A DNA stretch of 64,000 nt, from assembly GCA_030653505.1 (NCBI GenBank), contig JAURZK010000038.1, positions 124,001 to 188,000 on the forward strand, given 5' to 3'. Each line of letters starts with the position of its first letter. The first letter of the stretch is position 1. The stretch is from Rubrivivax sp. (lineage in GTDB: Bacteria > Pseudomonadota > Gammaproteobacteria > Burkholderiales > Burkholderiaceae_C). The translations under genes were made by a program, and so were the position numbers. The notes beneath the pieces are model-generated. The model saw nothing but the letters and a program-made list of their open reading frames with translations. It was not told the DNA's origin and did not search any database. This document shows, one piece after another, positions 26,953 through 35,645 of the stretch.

Positions 26953-28137
26953 TCAGGCGCGCTCGAAGATCGCGGCGATGCCCTGCCCGCCGCCGATGCA
27001 CATCGTCACCAGCGCGTAGCGCCCCTGGATGCGCTGCAACTCGTACAGCGCCTTGGTGGTGATGATCGCGCCCGTGGCGCCCACCGGATGGCCGAGCGAG
27101 ATGCCCGAGCCGTTGGGGTTGACCTTGGCGGGGTCGAGTTCGAGGGCGCGCGCCACGGCGCAGGCCTGCGCGGCAAAGGCTTCGTTGGACTCGACCACGT
27201 CGAGGTCGTTGACACCGAGGCCGGCGCGTTTGAGGGCCAGGCGCGAGGCCGGTACCGGGCCCAGGCCCATCAGCTTGGGGTCCACGCCGGCGTGGGCGTA
27301 AGCCACCAGCCGAGCCAGCGGCTTGAGCCCGCGCGCCTGGACGGCGGCGCCGGTGGCCAGAACCACGGCCGATGCGGCGTCGTTCAAGCCCGAGGCGTTG
27401 CCGGCCGTCACCGAACCGTCCTTCTTGAAAGCCGGCTTCATGGCCGCCAACTGCTCCAGGGTGACGTTGCCGCGCACATGCTCGTCAGTGTCGAAGGCCA
27501 CCGTGCCCTTGCGCGTGGCCATGGTGACGGCGACGATCTGGCTCTTGAACCGGCCTTCGGCGATGGCGTGGGCCGCGCGCTGCTGACTGGCCACCGCCAG
27601 CGCGTCCTGCATGTCGCGCGTGATGCCTGCGCTGGCAGCAACGTTCTCGGCCGTGATGCCCATGTGGATGGCATGGAAGGGGTCGTGCAGCACGCCGAGC
27701 ATGTAGTCGGTCATGGGCGCATCGCCCATGCGTGCCCCCCAGCGCGCGGCAGGCAGCAGGTAGGGCCCGCGGCTCATCGACTCGGCGCCACCTCCGATGG
27801 CGATCTCGGCGTCGCCAAGCAGCAGGGTTTGCGCCGCCGAGATGATGGCTTGCAGGCCCGAGCCGCACAGCCGGTTGACGTTGAATGCCGGCGTCTCGTT
27901 CGGAATGCCGGCCTCGATGGCGGCCACGCGCGCCAGGTAGGCGTCGCGCGGTTCGGTGGGGATGACGTTGCCCAGCACCACGTGGTCGATGCTGGCGGCG
28001 TCGGTGCCGGCGCGGGCGATGGCCTCGCGTACCGCCGTGCTGGCCAGTTGCGACAGCGGCACGTCCTTCAGCGCACCGCCAAAGCTGCCAATGGCGGTCC
28101 GCGTTGCGCTGACGACATAGATTTCGGGCTTGTTCAT
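26953..28137 (-). CDS. Acetyl-CoA acyltransferase (thiolase)
   Basis: 394 aa. All thiolase catalytic residues are present: nucleophile C91 in NRLCGSGLQA, the histidine in GSGISLGHPVGATGA and the C-terminal cysteine in MCIGGGQG. BktB/PhaA-like biosynthetic or degradative thiolase that cleaves 3-ketoacyl-CoA to acetyl-CoA and a shortened acyl-CoA. It is the last gene of the tetR-mutase operon. The presence of a complete thiolase here contrasts with the Cys-less paralogue at 57.7-58.9 kb. Confidence 0.92.
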   Translation of the reverse strand: MNKPEIYVVSATRTAIGSFGGALKDVPLSQLASTAVREAIARAGTDAASIDHVVLGNVIPTEPRDAYLARVAAIEAGIPNETPAFNVNRLCGSGLQAIISAAQTLLLGDAEIAIGGGAESMSRGPYLLPAARWGARMGDAPMTDYMLGVLHDPFHAIHMGITAENVAASAGITRDMQDALAVASQQRAAHAIAEGRFKSQIVAVTMATRKGTVAFDTDEHVRGNVTLEQLAAMKPAFKKDGSVTAGNASGLNDAASAVVLATGAAVQARGLKPLARLVAYAHAGVDPKLMGLGPVPASRLALKRAGLGVNDLDVVESNEAFAAQACAVARALELDPAKVNPNGSGISLGHPVGATGAIITTKALYELQRIQGRYALVTMCIGGGQGIAAIFERA

Positions 28138-28185
28138 GGAGTTCTCCGGTCGGTACTGTGGGCTTGGCAGCGGACGTGGGCGCCT

Positions 28186-28524
28186 TCAGGCGGGGCGTGC
28201 AGGGGCGGCATCGGCGCCTCGGGCGCTGCCGTGCCCCAGGCCCACGGCTTGCTCGGCCTCGGCAAACAGGCCGCGCAGGGCCTCGTCCGCCGCTTGCGAT
28301 GCAACCTCGCCGCAATAGGCCCAGTCGGACGCCGGGACGAGCGCACGCACACGCACCGCGGCCAGCAGCCGCAACAAAGCCAGGCGACGGTGCCCCATCG
28401 CAACGCTGCGTGCGAGCAAGGCCAGCGCACTGGCCTGTGCTGCCGCCGCAGCCGGCGCGCACGCGTCGGGGCGCGCGCCTACGGCCAGGCTGCGTTTGAG
28501 TAGACGGATCGGCGGACGGGCCAT
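28186..28524 (-). CDS. Small Ala/Arg-rich hypothetical protein
   Basis: 112 aa, not recognised. Its ATG overlaps the stop of the MeaB-thioesterase gene (ATGA at 28521-28526 region), and it ends 48 bp before the thiolase start, filling the gap in an otherwise tight operon. Composition is rich in Ala, Arg and Leu with a helical pattern (ASALALLARSVAMGHRRLAL, then LLRLLAAV) and no membrane segment or signal peptide. High GC makes chance reading frames common here, so it may not be real; the coupling to its neighbour is the main support. Confidence 0.45.
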   Translation of the reverse strand: MARPPIRLLKRSLAVGARPDACAPAAAAAQASALALLARSVAMGHRRLALLRLLAAVRVRALVPASDWAYCGEVASQAADEALRGLFAEAEQAVGLGHGSARGADAAPARPA

Positions 28525-29750
28525 CAGTTCAGCAGCGGCGCGAGGCCCGGCCGCTCGCCCGGCGCTGCGACCGGCACCGGCTTGCCGGTGACGTAGACCG
28601 TTCCCGACAGGCAGGCGATGTGCGCCTGGTCGCTGGCGCGGCTCACATCGACACGGTACACGCCGACCTTGCGCGAGCGCGACACCTCGGTGGCATGCGC
28701 CACCAGCCAGTCGCCCGGCTCGACGCCGGTCGAGATGCTGATGTTGCCGTCGATCAACGCGGCGATCGTGCCGTGCGAATTGCAGGCCAGGCCGAGCGCC
28801 ATGTCGCCCAGCGAGAAGATGGCGCCGCCGTGGCAGCGGCCGTTGAAGTTCAGATGCTGCGGCCCGACCCGCATGCGCACGGTGGCCGTGCCGCGGGCCG
28901 CAGCCACGAGTTCGAACCCCAGATGCCTGCCGTAGCCGTCGGCGGCAATCGAACGTGCGACCAGGTCGCGCGCGGCGCGGTCCTCGGTGGCGGCGTGGCG
29001 GCTGCCGCGCTGCGTGCGCTGTTCCAGCCAGTCGACCAGTTCGCGCAAGCCTTCGCCGGTGGTCGCGATGGTGCGCAGAACCGGCGGCTTGGCAGCCGGG
29101 CCGCGGCGCAGCGTCAGCATCGACAGCAATTCGTTCTCGGTCCGCTGCGCGTCGGGCAGGTCGGCCTTGCTGACGACGAAGGCGTCGGCGATCTCCAGCA
29201 CGCCGGCCTTGATGGCCTGGATGTCGTCGCCCAGCCCCGGCGGGCAGACCACCAGGCGTGTGTCGGCGATGCGCGTGACCTCGACCTCGGACTGCCCGGC
29301 GCCGACGGTTTCGACGATCACCGTGTGGTAGCCGGCGGCATCGAAGACATCGACGACGTCGGTGGCCGAGCGTGCCAGCCCGCCCAGGTGGCCGCGCGAG
29401 GCGAGCGAGCGGATGAACACCCCTTCGTCGGCCTGGTGCTCGCCCATGCGGATGCGGTCGCCGAGCACGGCGCCGCCGGTGAAGGGGCTGGACGGATCGA
29501 CCGCGACCACCGCCACCGTGTGGCCGCGCACGCGCAACTGCCTGATCAGGCCCGACACCAGCGTGGACTTGCCGCCCCCCGGCGGCCCGGTGACGCCGAC
29601 AACATGCGCGCGGCCCACGTGCGCGGCCACCCCGGCGCGAACGGTGTGCGCGCTGTCGCTGTCGTTTTCCAGCGCCGTGATGGCGCGCGCCACCGCGCGC
29701 CGGTCGCCTGCCAGGATGGCTTCGAGCGGGTTCGTTTCGGCGTTCATCAC
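28524..29750 (-). CDS. Fusion of MeaB-type GTPase and PaaI-type hotdog thioesterase
   Basis: 408 aa. Residues 1 to about 255 are a MeaB/G3E GTPase: GPPGGGKST at 55-63, [34 protein letters not shown] and SKADLPDAQ. Residues about 265-395 are a PaaI-like hotdog domain with the motif [16 protein letters not shown] (301-316), typical of acyl-CoA thioesterases. The reading frame is continuous. The GTPase half should chaperone the mutase encoded just upstream (overlap of four bases); the hotdog half could hydrolyse an acyl-CoA that blocks or leaves the mutase. I know no characterised protein of this architecture. Confidence 0.88.
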   Translation of the reverse strand: MMNAETNPLEAILAGDRRAVARAITALENDSDSAHTVRAGVAAHVGRAHVVGVTGPPGGGKSTLVSGLIRQLRVRGHTVAVVAVDPSSPFTGGAVLGDRIRMGEHQADEGVFIRSLASRGHLGGLARSATDVVDVFDAAGYHTVIVETVGAGQSEVEVTRIADTRLVVCPPGLGDDIQAIKAGVLEIADAFVVSKADLPDAQRTENELLSMLTLRRGPAAKPPVLRTIATTGEGLRELVDWLEQRTQRGSRHAATEDRAARDLVARSIAADGYGRHLGFELVAAARGTATVRMRVGPQHLNFNGRCHGGAIFSLGDMALGLACNSHGTIAALIDGNISISTGVEPGDWLVAHATEVSRSRKVGVYRVDVSRASDQAHIACLSGTVYVTGKPVPVAAPGERPGLAPLLN

Positions 29751-31429
29751 ACGATCGTCAAGGGCCGACCGAAGCCCATTTCACGGCGCAGCGTGGCGCA
29801 GATCTCGCCATGCGTGGCGCTGGCTTCGGCTGCGGCGACGACCTGCGCGAACACGTTGTCGCGCTTCGACTGCGCGGCCGCGGCCAGCGCAGCGAGCGCC
29901 TTGTCCACCGCGGCGGCGGAGCGTTCGGCCTTGAAGGCCTTGAGCCGGATCAGGTAGGCGTCCATGCGGGCGCGGTCCGGGTAGTCGAGCGCGGGGTAGT
30001 CGGCCGCGTCTTCCTCGACGGTGTACTTGTTGACTCCGACCACGGTCTCCGCGCCGGCGTCGACGCGTTTCTGGAAGGCCAGCGCCGAGTCTCCGATCAT
30101 CTTCTGCACCAGGCCCTTTTCGACCGCCTTGTACATGCCGCCCGCAGCGTCGATCAGGTCAATGATGGCCTCGATCTTCTGCTGCATCGCGTCGGTCAGC
30201 GACTCGACGTAATACGAGCCGCCGAGCGGGTCGATGACGTCGGTGAGGTGGGCTTCCTCGCGCAGGATGTTCTGCGTCGCCACGGCGATGCGCGCGGCCT
30301 CCGTCGTGGGGGTGGAGAAGACCTCATCGTAGGAATCGGTGTGCAGCGACTGCAGGCCGCCGAAGATGCCGGCCATGGCCTGCGTGGTGACGCGGGCGAT
30401 GTTGTTCAGCGGCTGCTGGCGCGTCAGGTCCACGCCCGAGGTCTGGCCGTGGAACTTGAAGCGCCACGAGCGCGGGTCCTTGGCGCCGAAGCGTTCGCGG
30501 CACAGTTTGGCCCAGACGCGGCGGCCGGCGCGGAACTTGGCGACCTCTTCGAACAGGCTGACCGAGATGTCGAAGAAGAAGGTGAAGCGCGGCAGGAAGC
30601 GGTCGGGGTCCATGCCCGCGGCGATGCAGTCTTCGGCGTACTGGATGGCCGAGCACAGCGTGAAGGCCATCGCCTCTGCCGGCGTGGCCCCCGCCTGCTG
30701 CATGTGCTGGCCGACGATGGACAGCGGGTTCCAGCCCGGCACCTGTTCGTTGGCGAAGGCGATGTGGTCGACCACGATGCGCCGCGCACCCTGCAGCGCG
30801 ATGCGGAAGAACATGTGGTTGGCGACGAAGTGCGAGATGCAGTCGCTCTGGTTCGAGGTGCCGGTGATGCGCGTCCAGGGCACGCCGCGCCGCTTGGCCA
30901 CCGCCAGTTCGAAGGCTAGCAGCGTGAACGGCGTGGGGTCGTTCATGGCCGTGGACAGGTCGCCGATGGGCACGCCGTCGAGCGCGCGGTCCATGTCGCC
31001 GACGTGGTTGATCACCGTGCCGCAGGTGCCCAGCAGTTCGGCCGGCACCTCGTCGGCGTCGTAGCCGCGGAAGACCGAGTTGCACGGGATCAGCGACAGC
31101 GCCGACGCGCCCAGCGCCAGCATCTCCTTGACGCGGCTGTTGTAGTCCTCGGGCACCCCCAGGCCGATGAGCTGGCGCTGCGACCAGCTGCGCCCCCGGT
31201 ACATCGTGGGGTAGATGCCGCGGGTGTAGGGGAACTCGCCGGGGAAGCCCAGGCTGTCGGCATAGGCCGCGCCCGACCAGTCGCGCGGCGTGTACAGCGG
31301 CTTGATCTCGACGCCGGAGCGATTGCGCAGCGGCTCTGGCTGCCCGGCACCGGCGGCAAATTCCTGCTCCCAGCGGGCCTGGGCCTGCGACAGGTCGGCG
31401 CCAGCGATTTGGCGGACGGGCTTGTTCAT
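29747..31429 (-). CDS. B12-dependent acyl-CoA mutase, large (catalytic) subunit, divergent type
   Basis: 560 aa, the size of the large subunits of isobutyryl-CoA and 2-hydroxyisobutyryl-CoA mutase; no B12 domain at the C-terminus. TIM-barrel landmarks are clear: [71 protein letters not shown] and [14 protein letters not shown]. By motif alignment, pocket residues differ from known mutases: Leu87 where MCM has Tyr89 (Phe in ICM, Ile in HCM), Asn204 at the MCM Arg207 position, Gln241 for Tyr243, and LIPCNS (113-118) replacing the usual VAFDLPT-like loop. His242 is kept. Carbon-skeleton rearrangement of an unknown acyl-CoA is likely. Confidence 0.85.
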   Translation of the reverse strand: MNKPVRQIAGADLSQAQARWEQEFAAGAGQPEPLRNRSGVEIKPLYTPRDWSGAAYADSLGFPGEFPYTRGIYPTMYRGRSWSQRQLIGLGVPEDYNSRVKEMLALGASALSLIPCNSVFRGYDADEVPAELLGTCGTVINHVGDMDRALDGVPIGDLSTAMNDPTPFTLLAFELAVAKRRGVPWTRITGTSNQSDCISHFVANHMFFRIALQGARRIVVDHIAFANEQVPGWNPLSIVGQHMQQAGATPAEAMAFTLCSAIQYAEDCIAAGMDPDRFLPRFTFFFDISVSLFEEVAKFRAGRRVWAKLCRERFGAKDPRSWRFKFHGQTSGVDLTRQQPLNNIARVTTQAMAGIFGGLQSLHTDSYDEVFSTPTTEAARIAVATQNILREEAHLTDVIDPLGGSYYVESLTDAMQQKIEAIIDLIDAAGGMYKAVEKGLVQKMIGDSALAFQKRVDAGAETVVGVNKYTVEEDAADYPALDYPDRARMDAYLIRLKAFKAERSAAAVDKALAALAAAAQSKRDNVFAQVVAAAEASATHGEICATLRREMGFGRPLTIV

Positions 31430-31851
31430 GCGGAGGCTCCTTGGCGGGCGTGACGCGCGGCGGCCAGCGCGCGCACGGCGGTGACGATGTCGTCGAGCGC
31501 GGCGCCGGGGTGGAAGACCTGGGCGACGCCGGCCGCCAGCAGCACCTTCTCGTCCTTGGCGGGCACGATGCCACCGACGATGACCTGGATGTCGGCCAGC
31601 CCGGCGGCGCGCAGCGCGTCCATCAGCCGGGGCACGATCAGGTGGTCGGTGGCCAGTGACGAGATGCCGATGACGTCGGCGTCCTCTTCCATCGCCAGCT
31701 TGACGACGGTGGGGATCTCCTGCCACGGCGGGGTGTATATGACCTCCATGCCGGCATCGCGCAGGCAGGCGGCGATGACGCGGCTGCCGCGGTCATGGCC
31801 GTCGAAGCCGATCTTGGTGACGATGACCTTGGGCGGGTGTTCATGCTGCAT
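31426..31851 (-). CDS. B12-dependent acyl-CoA mutase, small (cobalamin-binding) subunit
   Basis: 141 aa, a stand-alone B12-binding domain. The lower-ligand motif D-x-H-x2-G is present as DGHDRG near residues 17-22, followed by [17 protein letters not shown] and the GGIVPAKDE segment. It binds adenosylcobalamin and pairs with the large subunit, whose start codon overlaps its stop by four bases. Its 5' end overlaps the tetR gene by 11 bases, placing it second in the operon. Sequence of this subunit is ordinary; specificity lies in the large subunit. Confidence 0.92.
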   Translation of the reverse strand: MQHEHPPKVIVTKIGFDGHDRGSRVIAACLRDAGMEVIYTPPWQEIPTVVKLAMEEDADVIGISSLATDHLIVPRLMDALRAAGLADIQVIVGGIVPAKDEKVLLAAGVAQVFHPGAALDDIVTAVRALAAARHARQGASA

Positions 31852-32431
31852 GTTGTGCTTCTCTCAGGAGCCCCACGAATTTGCGTGCCAGGCCGCGCGG
31901 GGTCTCGCGGCCTTGCGGATCGAACCAGAAGCGCGCCCAGTTGAGCGCGCCGAGCAACATCAATCGCAGCGCGTGCCGGTCGGTGCCTGCGGGCAGGGGC
32001 AGGGCGGCCACCAGCTCGCGGAACACCTGCTCGTAACCGGCGCGCAGCGTGCGCAGGCGTTCGGCCACCGGCGGCACGTCCTCGGGCAGCACGCGGATCA
32101 ACACCTGCGCGTAGTCGCTGCTCTTGAGCACGGTCTGCAGGTGCGCCAGGCAGGCGGCTTCGAGCCGCTCCCAGGGTTCGGCGCCGGGCTTCAGGGCTGC
32201 CTGCACGGCGCCCTCGAGCTCGCCGACACCGGCCTCGTAGACGGCAACCAGCAGCTCTTCCTTCGACGCGAAGTGGTAGTAGACCGAGCCAGGCAGCATC
32301 TTCACGCCCAGCGCGATGTCGCGCATCGAGGTCGCGGCATAGCCGCGCTGCGCGAACAGGCTCGCGGCCACGTCCAGCAGGCCATGCAGGCGGCTGTCGG
32401 AGCGGGGAGTGCGCAGCGGGCGGGAGGACAC
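31841..32431 (-). CDS. TetR-family transcriptional regulator
   Basis: 196 aa from GTG at 32431; earlier in-frame starts lie upstream of operator site E or in unrelated sequence. N-terminal helix-turn-helix: LLDVAASLFAQRGYAATSMR then GSVYYHFASKEELLVAVYEA. The C-terminal half resembles TetR_C domains of fatty-acid-type regulators (ALNWARFWFDPQGRETPRGL). It is the first gene of the mutase operon, and a motif shared by seven promoters lies 88 bp upstream, so autoregulation and control of the wider regulon are likely. It is the only DNA-binding regulator encoded in the window. Ligand probably an acyl-CoA (inferred). Confidence 0.88.
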   Translation of the reverse strand: MSSRPLRTPRSDSRLHGLLDVAASLFAQRGYAATSMRDIALGVKMLPGSVYYHFASKEELLVAVYEAGVGELEGAVQAALKPGAEPWERLEAACLAHLQTVLKSSDYAQVLIRVLPEDVPPVAERLRTLRAGYEQVFRELVAALPLPAGTDRHALRLMLLGALNWARFWFDPQGRETPRGLARKFVGLLREAQHAA

Positions 32432-32518
32432 GATGTGGCGTGATTCGAGCGTCGAACGGGGCCGGCAGGCTCGGCGCGCGCCGCGACTTGCAGGAGCGCC
32501 GCCGCGGGAACCGAAAAA

Positions 32519-32533
32519 CAATCGTTCGTTTGG
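32519..32533. promoter_or_regulatory. Predicted TetR-type operator, site E
   Basis: Plus strand CAATCGTTCGTTTGG; the right half-site is exact, the left half is degenerate. It lies 88 bp upstream of the tetR start in an AT-richer stretch (32514-32540) and fits autoregulation of the tetR-mutase operon. Confidence 0.5.
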
Positions 32534-32634
32534 TTTATGATGCGGCACACCAGGGTCGCTGTCAACCAGAGGCGTTGCGCAAGCAGCGGTGCGGCGGGCC
32601 GCCGCGGCGCAACGACGGCCCGCAACGAAGGGCC

Positions 32635-32655
32635 GCCACTTGCGACGCAAGTGGC
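32635..32655. repeat. 21-bp perfect palindrome
   Basis: GCCACTTGCG, a single A, then CGCAAGTGGC: arms of 10 bases match exactly. The 1-base centre is too short for a hairpin loop, so a dimeric protein-binding site or a recombination scar is more likely than a terminator. It sits between the tetR promoter and the ligase remnant. Confidence 0.5.
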
Positions 32656-32800
32656 ACGGCATCGTCGCGTACTGCAAGCCCCCCTGATGGCCGACTTCAA
32701 GGTGCCGCGCCAGGTGCGAATCGTCGGCGACTTCCCACTCACGTCGACCGGCAAGATCCGGCGGGCCGAGCTCGCCGCAAGTGCCGCCGAGGCGCCCTGA
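32655..32800 (+). pseudogene. Acyl-CoA synthetase, C-terminal remnant with frameshift
   Basis: The frame from 32684 reads LMADFKVPRQVRIVGDFPLT then STGKIRRAELA, the standard C-terminal subdomain of AMP-forming acyl-CoA synthetases including the TGK lysine. Just upstream, in another frame, HGIVAYCK matches the preceding family segment, so the two are separated by a shift in the run of six C residues near 32679-32684. No other part of the gene remains. It is a decayed relic ahead of the enoyl-CoA hydratase. Confidence 0.7.
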
Positions 32801-32891
32801 TGCGACGCGGCGGCGCGGCCGTTCAAGTGCACGCGTTTGCTAGCATGCCGCAGCGACGCCCCGCCTGCATCCCACCACGCGCGCACCGACC

Positions 32892-33767
32892 ATGAACTAC
32901 GACACCATCCGACTCGACCACGACAACGGCATCCTGTGGCTGACGCTGAACCGCCCGCAGATGCTGAATGCCTTCACGCTGCAGATGGCCGACGAACTGA
33001 TCGACGCCTTCGGCCGCGCCAGCGACGACGATGCGGTGCGCGTCGTCATCGTCACCGGCGAGGGCAAGGGCTTCTGCGCCGGCATGGATCTGGGCAAGGA
33101 AGGCGACAACCCTTTCGGCTTTGCGCACGACAAGACACCGACGCTGGCCGACATGGACATCTGCCACGACGAGCCGGCCTCTGCCGACGGCGTGCGCGAC
33201 TCCGGCGGGCGGGTGGCGCTCGCCATCATGGGGTGCAGGAAGCCGGTGATCGCGGCCGTCAACGGGCCGGCGGTCGGCATCGGTGCCACGATGCTGCTGT
33301 CGATGGACATCCGGCTGGCCTCGGACCAGGCGCGCTTCGGCTTCATCTTCGGGCGCGTGGGCATCGTGCCCGAGGCCTGCTCGAGCTGGCTGCTGCCGCG
33401 CATCGTCGGCGTGTCGCAGGCGCTGGAGTGGTTCTACCGTGCCGATGTGTTCGACGCGCAGGAAGCGCTTCGTGGCGGGCTGCTGCGCGCCGTGGTGCCG
33501 GCGGCCGAACTGCGCGCCGAGGCCGAGCGCATGGCGCGCGGCTTCATGGGCGCTCGCTCGGCGGTGTCGGCGGCGCTGACGCGCCAGTTGGTCTACACCG
33601 GCCTGGGCACGGCCGACCGCGACCGCGTGCACAAGCTCGAATCGCTGGGCGTCTTCTACACCAGCCAGAAGGACGGCACGGAAGGCGTGGCGGCGTTCCG
33701 CGAGCGGCGCGAGCCGAAGTTCATGTCGTCACCGTCGAAGGACATGCCGCCGTTCTATCCCTGGTGA
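32892..33767 (+). CDS. Enoyl-CoA hydratase/isomerase-family protein
   Basis: 291 aa crotonase. Oxyanion-hole segments GEGKGFCAGMDLG (about 56-68) and NGPAVGIGATMLLSMDIRLAS (about 120-140), and FIFGRVGIVPEACSSWLLP with the catalytic-type Glu. An insert of about 25 residues after GKEGDNPFGFAHD makes it a little longer than usual. It would hydrate or isomerise an enoyl-CoA in the cytoplasm. Followed 18 bp later by a GST gene. Preceded by the ligase relic, so an older operon has been disrupted here. Confidence 0.88.
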   Translation: MNYDTIRLDHDNGILWLTLNRPQMLNAFTLQMADELIDAFGRASDDDAVRVVIVTGEGKGFCAGMDLGKEGDNPFGFAHDKTPTLADMDICHDEPASADGVRDSGGRVALAIMGCRKPVIAAVNGPAVGIGATMLLSMDIRLASDQARFGFIFGRVGIVPEACSSWLLPRIVGVSQALEWFYRADVFDAQEALRGGLLRAVVPAAELRAEAERMARGFMGARSAVSAALTRQLVYTGLGTADRDRVHKLESLGVFYTSQKDGTEGVAAFRERREPKFMSSPSKDMPPFYPW

Positions 33768-33785
33768 CAGCCGAGGAGACATGCC

Positions 33786-34394
33786 GTGATCACGATCCAC
33801 CACCACCCCGATTCCACCTTCGCGCGCCGCGTCACGATGGCCTTGATCGAGAAGGACATCCCGCACCAAAAGGTGCTGGTCGACATGGCCGCGCGCGAGC
33901 ACCGCAGTCCGGCCTACCGGGCGCTGAACCCGTATGGACGGGTGCCGACGCTGGTGCATGACGGCTTCGTCCTCAGCGAGTCGACTGCCATCCTCGACTA
34001 CCTCGAGGCGTGCTTCCCGGCGCCCGCACTCGTGCCGGCCGATGTGCAGGGCCGCGCGCTGGTGGCGATGCACATGAAGCTGTGCGACCTGCAAATGGCG
34101 CGCCAGAGCGGGATCATCATCTTCCCGAAACGCTTCCTGCCGCCGGCGCGCTGGAACAAGGATGCGATGGCGCTCGCCAAGGCCGAGATCGAGGACCACC
34201 TGGCGATTCTCGAGACCCAGCTTGCGGGGCGCCCGTACCTGGTGGCCGATGCGTTTTCGCTGGCCGACCTGTGCTACACGCCGTTCCTGCAGTTCCTTGC
34301 GCTGCTGGAGATCACGCCGCCGCCGGCCGTGGCCACGTGGGCGGCACGCCTGCTGGAGCGGCCGAGCGCGCGGCAGACGGCGCCGGCGCGCTGA
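33786..34394 (+). CDS. Glutathione S-transferase-family protein
   Basis: 202 aa. N-terminal thioredoxin-like domain with HHHPDSTFARRVTMALIEKD, the cis-proline segment GRVPTLVHDG and the glutathione-binding LSESTAILDYLE; C-terminal helical domain with LVADAFSLADLCYTPFL. A serine or cysteine at the usual thiol-activating position is not obvious (STFARR may serve). Bacterial members act in detoxification or isomerisation of degradation intermediates. Likely co-transcribed with the enoyl-CoA hydratase. Role unknown. Confidence 0.85.
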   Translation: MITIHHHPDSTFARRVTMALIEKDIPHQKVLVDMAAREHRSPAYRALNPYGRVPTLVHDGFVLSESTAILDYLEACFPAPALVPADVQGRALVAMHMKLCDLQMARQSGIIIFPKRFLPPARWNKDAMALAKAEIEDHLAILETQLAGRPYLVADAFSLADLCYTPFLQFLALLEITPPPAVATWAARLLERPSARQTAPAR

Positions 34395-34415
34395 GTCTGC
34401 GCGCGCCGCGGCGCT

Positions 34416-35630
34416 TCAGACCCGCGCCGACGCCAGCACGCCGGCCTGCGTCAGCCGCGCCACGTCGGCGTCACCCAGCCCGAGGTGGCGCTTCAGCACC
34501 GCAGCGTTGTGCTCGCCCAGCAGCGGCGCAGGCTTGCCGGTGTGGTGGGCAAAGCCGTGCGCGCGGATCGGCTGGCCGGCGATGGTGACCTCGCCCAGGA
34601 TGGGGTCGGCCACGGTGCGCACCGTGCCCCGCCCCGCCAGCTGCGGGTGCTTGACGGCCTGCTCGACCGACAGCACCGGCGCGGCGGGCAGCCGAAAGCC
34701 CGCGCAGTGCGCGACCACCGCATCGACGCTCTCGAAACCCGCCATCCAGGTCTCGATGATGGCCACCAACTCGGCCAGATGGGCGACGCGGTCCTCGTTG
34801 GTCTTGAAGCGTGGGTCGGTCGCCAGTGCCGGATGGCCCATGGCCTCGCACAGCTTGGGCCACATCGGGCCCGGGATGACAAGGTTGACGTAGCCGTCGC
34901 GCGCCTTGTAGTAGCCCACCGGCGCGTAGGCGGTCGACTGCGAGCCGCTGCGGTGCGGCTTGATGCTGCCGCCGCTGAGCGTGTGCATCTCGACGTTGGC
35001 CTCGTGGCTGCGGAACAGGAAGTCGAGCAGCGACACCTCCACGCGCGTGCCCTGGCCGCCGCGTTCACGGTGGTACAGCGCGGCGCAGACGGCGGCCAGC
35101 GCGCTCATGCCGGTGCCCAGGTCGCCGACCGCCACGCCGATCAGCGCCGGCGCGCTGTCGGCATCGCCGGCCATGCTGGCCACGCCCGAATAGGCCTGGC
35201 CGGTGAAGTCGAAGCCCGGCATCTTCGCCAGCGGCCCGTCCTGCCCCAAGGCCGACACCGAGGCCATCACCAGGCGTGGGTTCAGCGCGTGCACCGCGTC
35301 CCAGCCGAAGCCGAGTTTCTCGATCACGCCGGGCGAGAAGTTCTCGACCAGCACATCGGCGCGCTGCAGCAGGCGGTTCACCAGTGCCTTGCCTTCAGCG
35401 TGGCGCAGGTCCACGCACAGGCTTTCCTTGGCGGTGTTCTGCTGCACGAAGTAGCCGCTGCGCCCGTCGCGCTGCAGCGGCAGGTAGCGGCCCGGGTCGC
35501 CCGTGGGCGCCGATTCGACCTTGATGACCTCGGCGCCCAGCTCGGCCATGGCCTGGCTGACCGAGGGGCCGGCGAGAAACTGGGTGAAGTCGACGACGAC
35601 GACACCGCTGAGCAAGTGTTCGGGTGGCAT
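34416..35630 (-). CDS. CaiB/BaiF family (class III) CoA transferase
   Basis: 404 aa. The N-terminal block VVVVDFTQFLAGPSVSQAMA then ELGAEVIKVE, ENFSPGVIEKLG, and the catalytic aspartate D170 in GVAVGDLGTGMSA identify a class III CoA transferase. It moves CoA between two acids, allowing ATP-free activation. It is the last gene of the long minus-strand run that starts at 52.1 kb. Donor and acceptor unknown. Confidence 0.9.
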   Translation of the reverse strand: MPPEHLLSGVVVVDFTQFLAGPSVSQAMAELGAEVIKVESAPTGDPGRYLPLQRDGRSGYFVQQNTAKESLCVDLRHAEGKALVNRLLQRADVLVENFSPGVIEKLGFGWDAVHALNPRLVMASVSALGQDGPLAKMPGFDFTGQAYSGVASMAGDADSAPALIGVAVGDLGTGMSALAAVCAALYHRERGGQGTRVEVSLLDFLFRSHEANVEMHTLSGGSIKPHRSGSQSTAYAPVGYYKARDGYVNLVIPGPMWPKLCEAMGHPALATDPRFKTNEDRVAHLAELVAIIETWMAGFESVDAVVAHCAGFRLPAAPVLSVEQAVKHPQLAGRGTVRTVADPILGEVTIAGQPIRAHGFAHHTGKPAPLLGEHNAAVLKRHLGLGDADVARLTQAGVLASARV

Positions 35631-35645
35631 GAAGATTCCGCAGGT

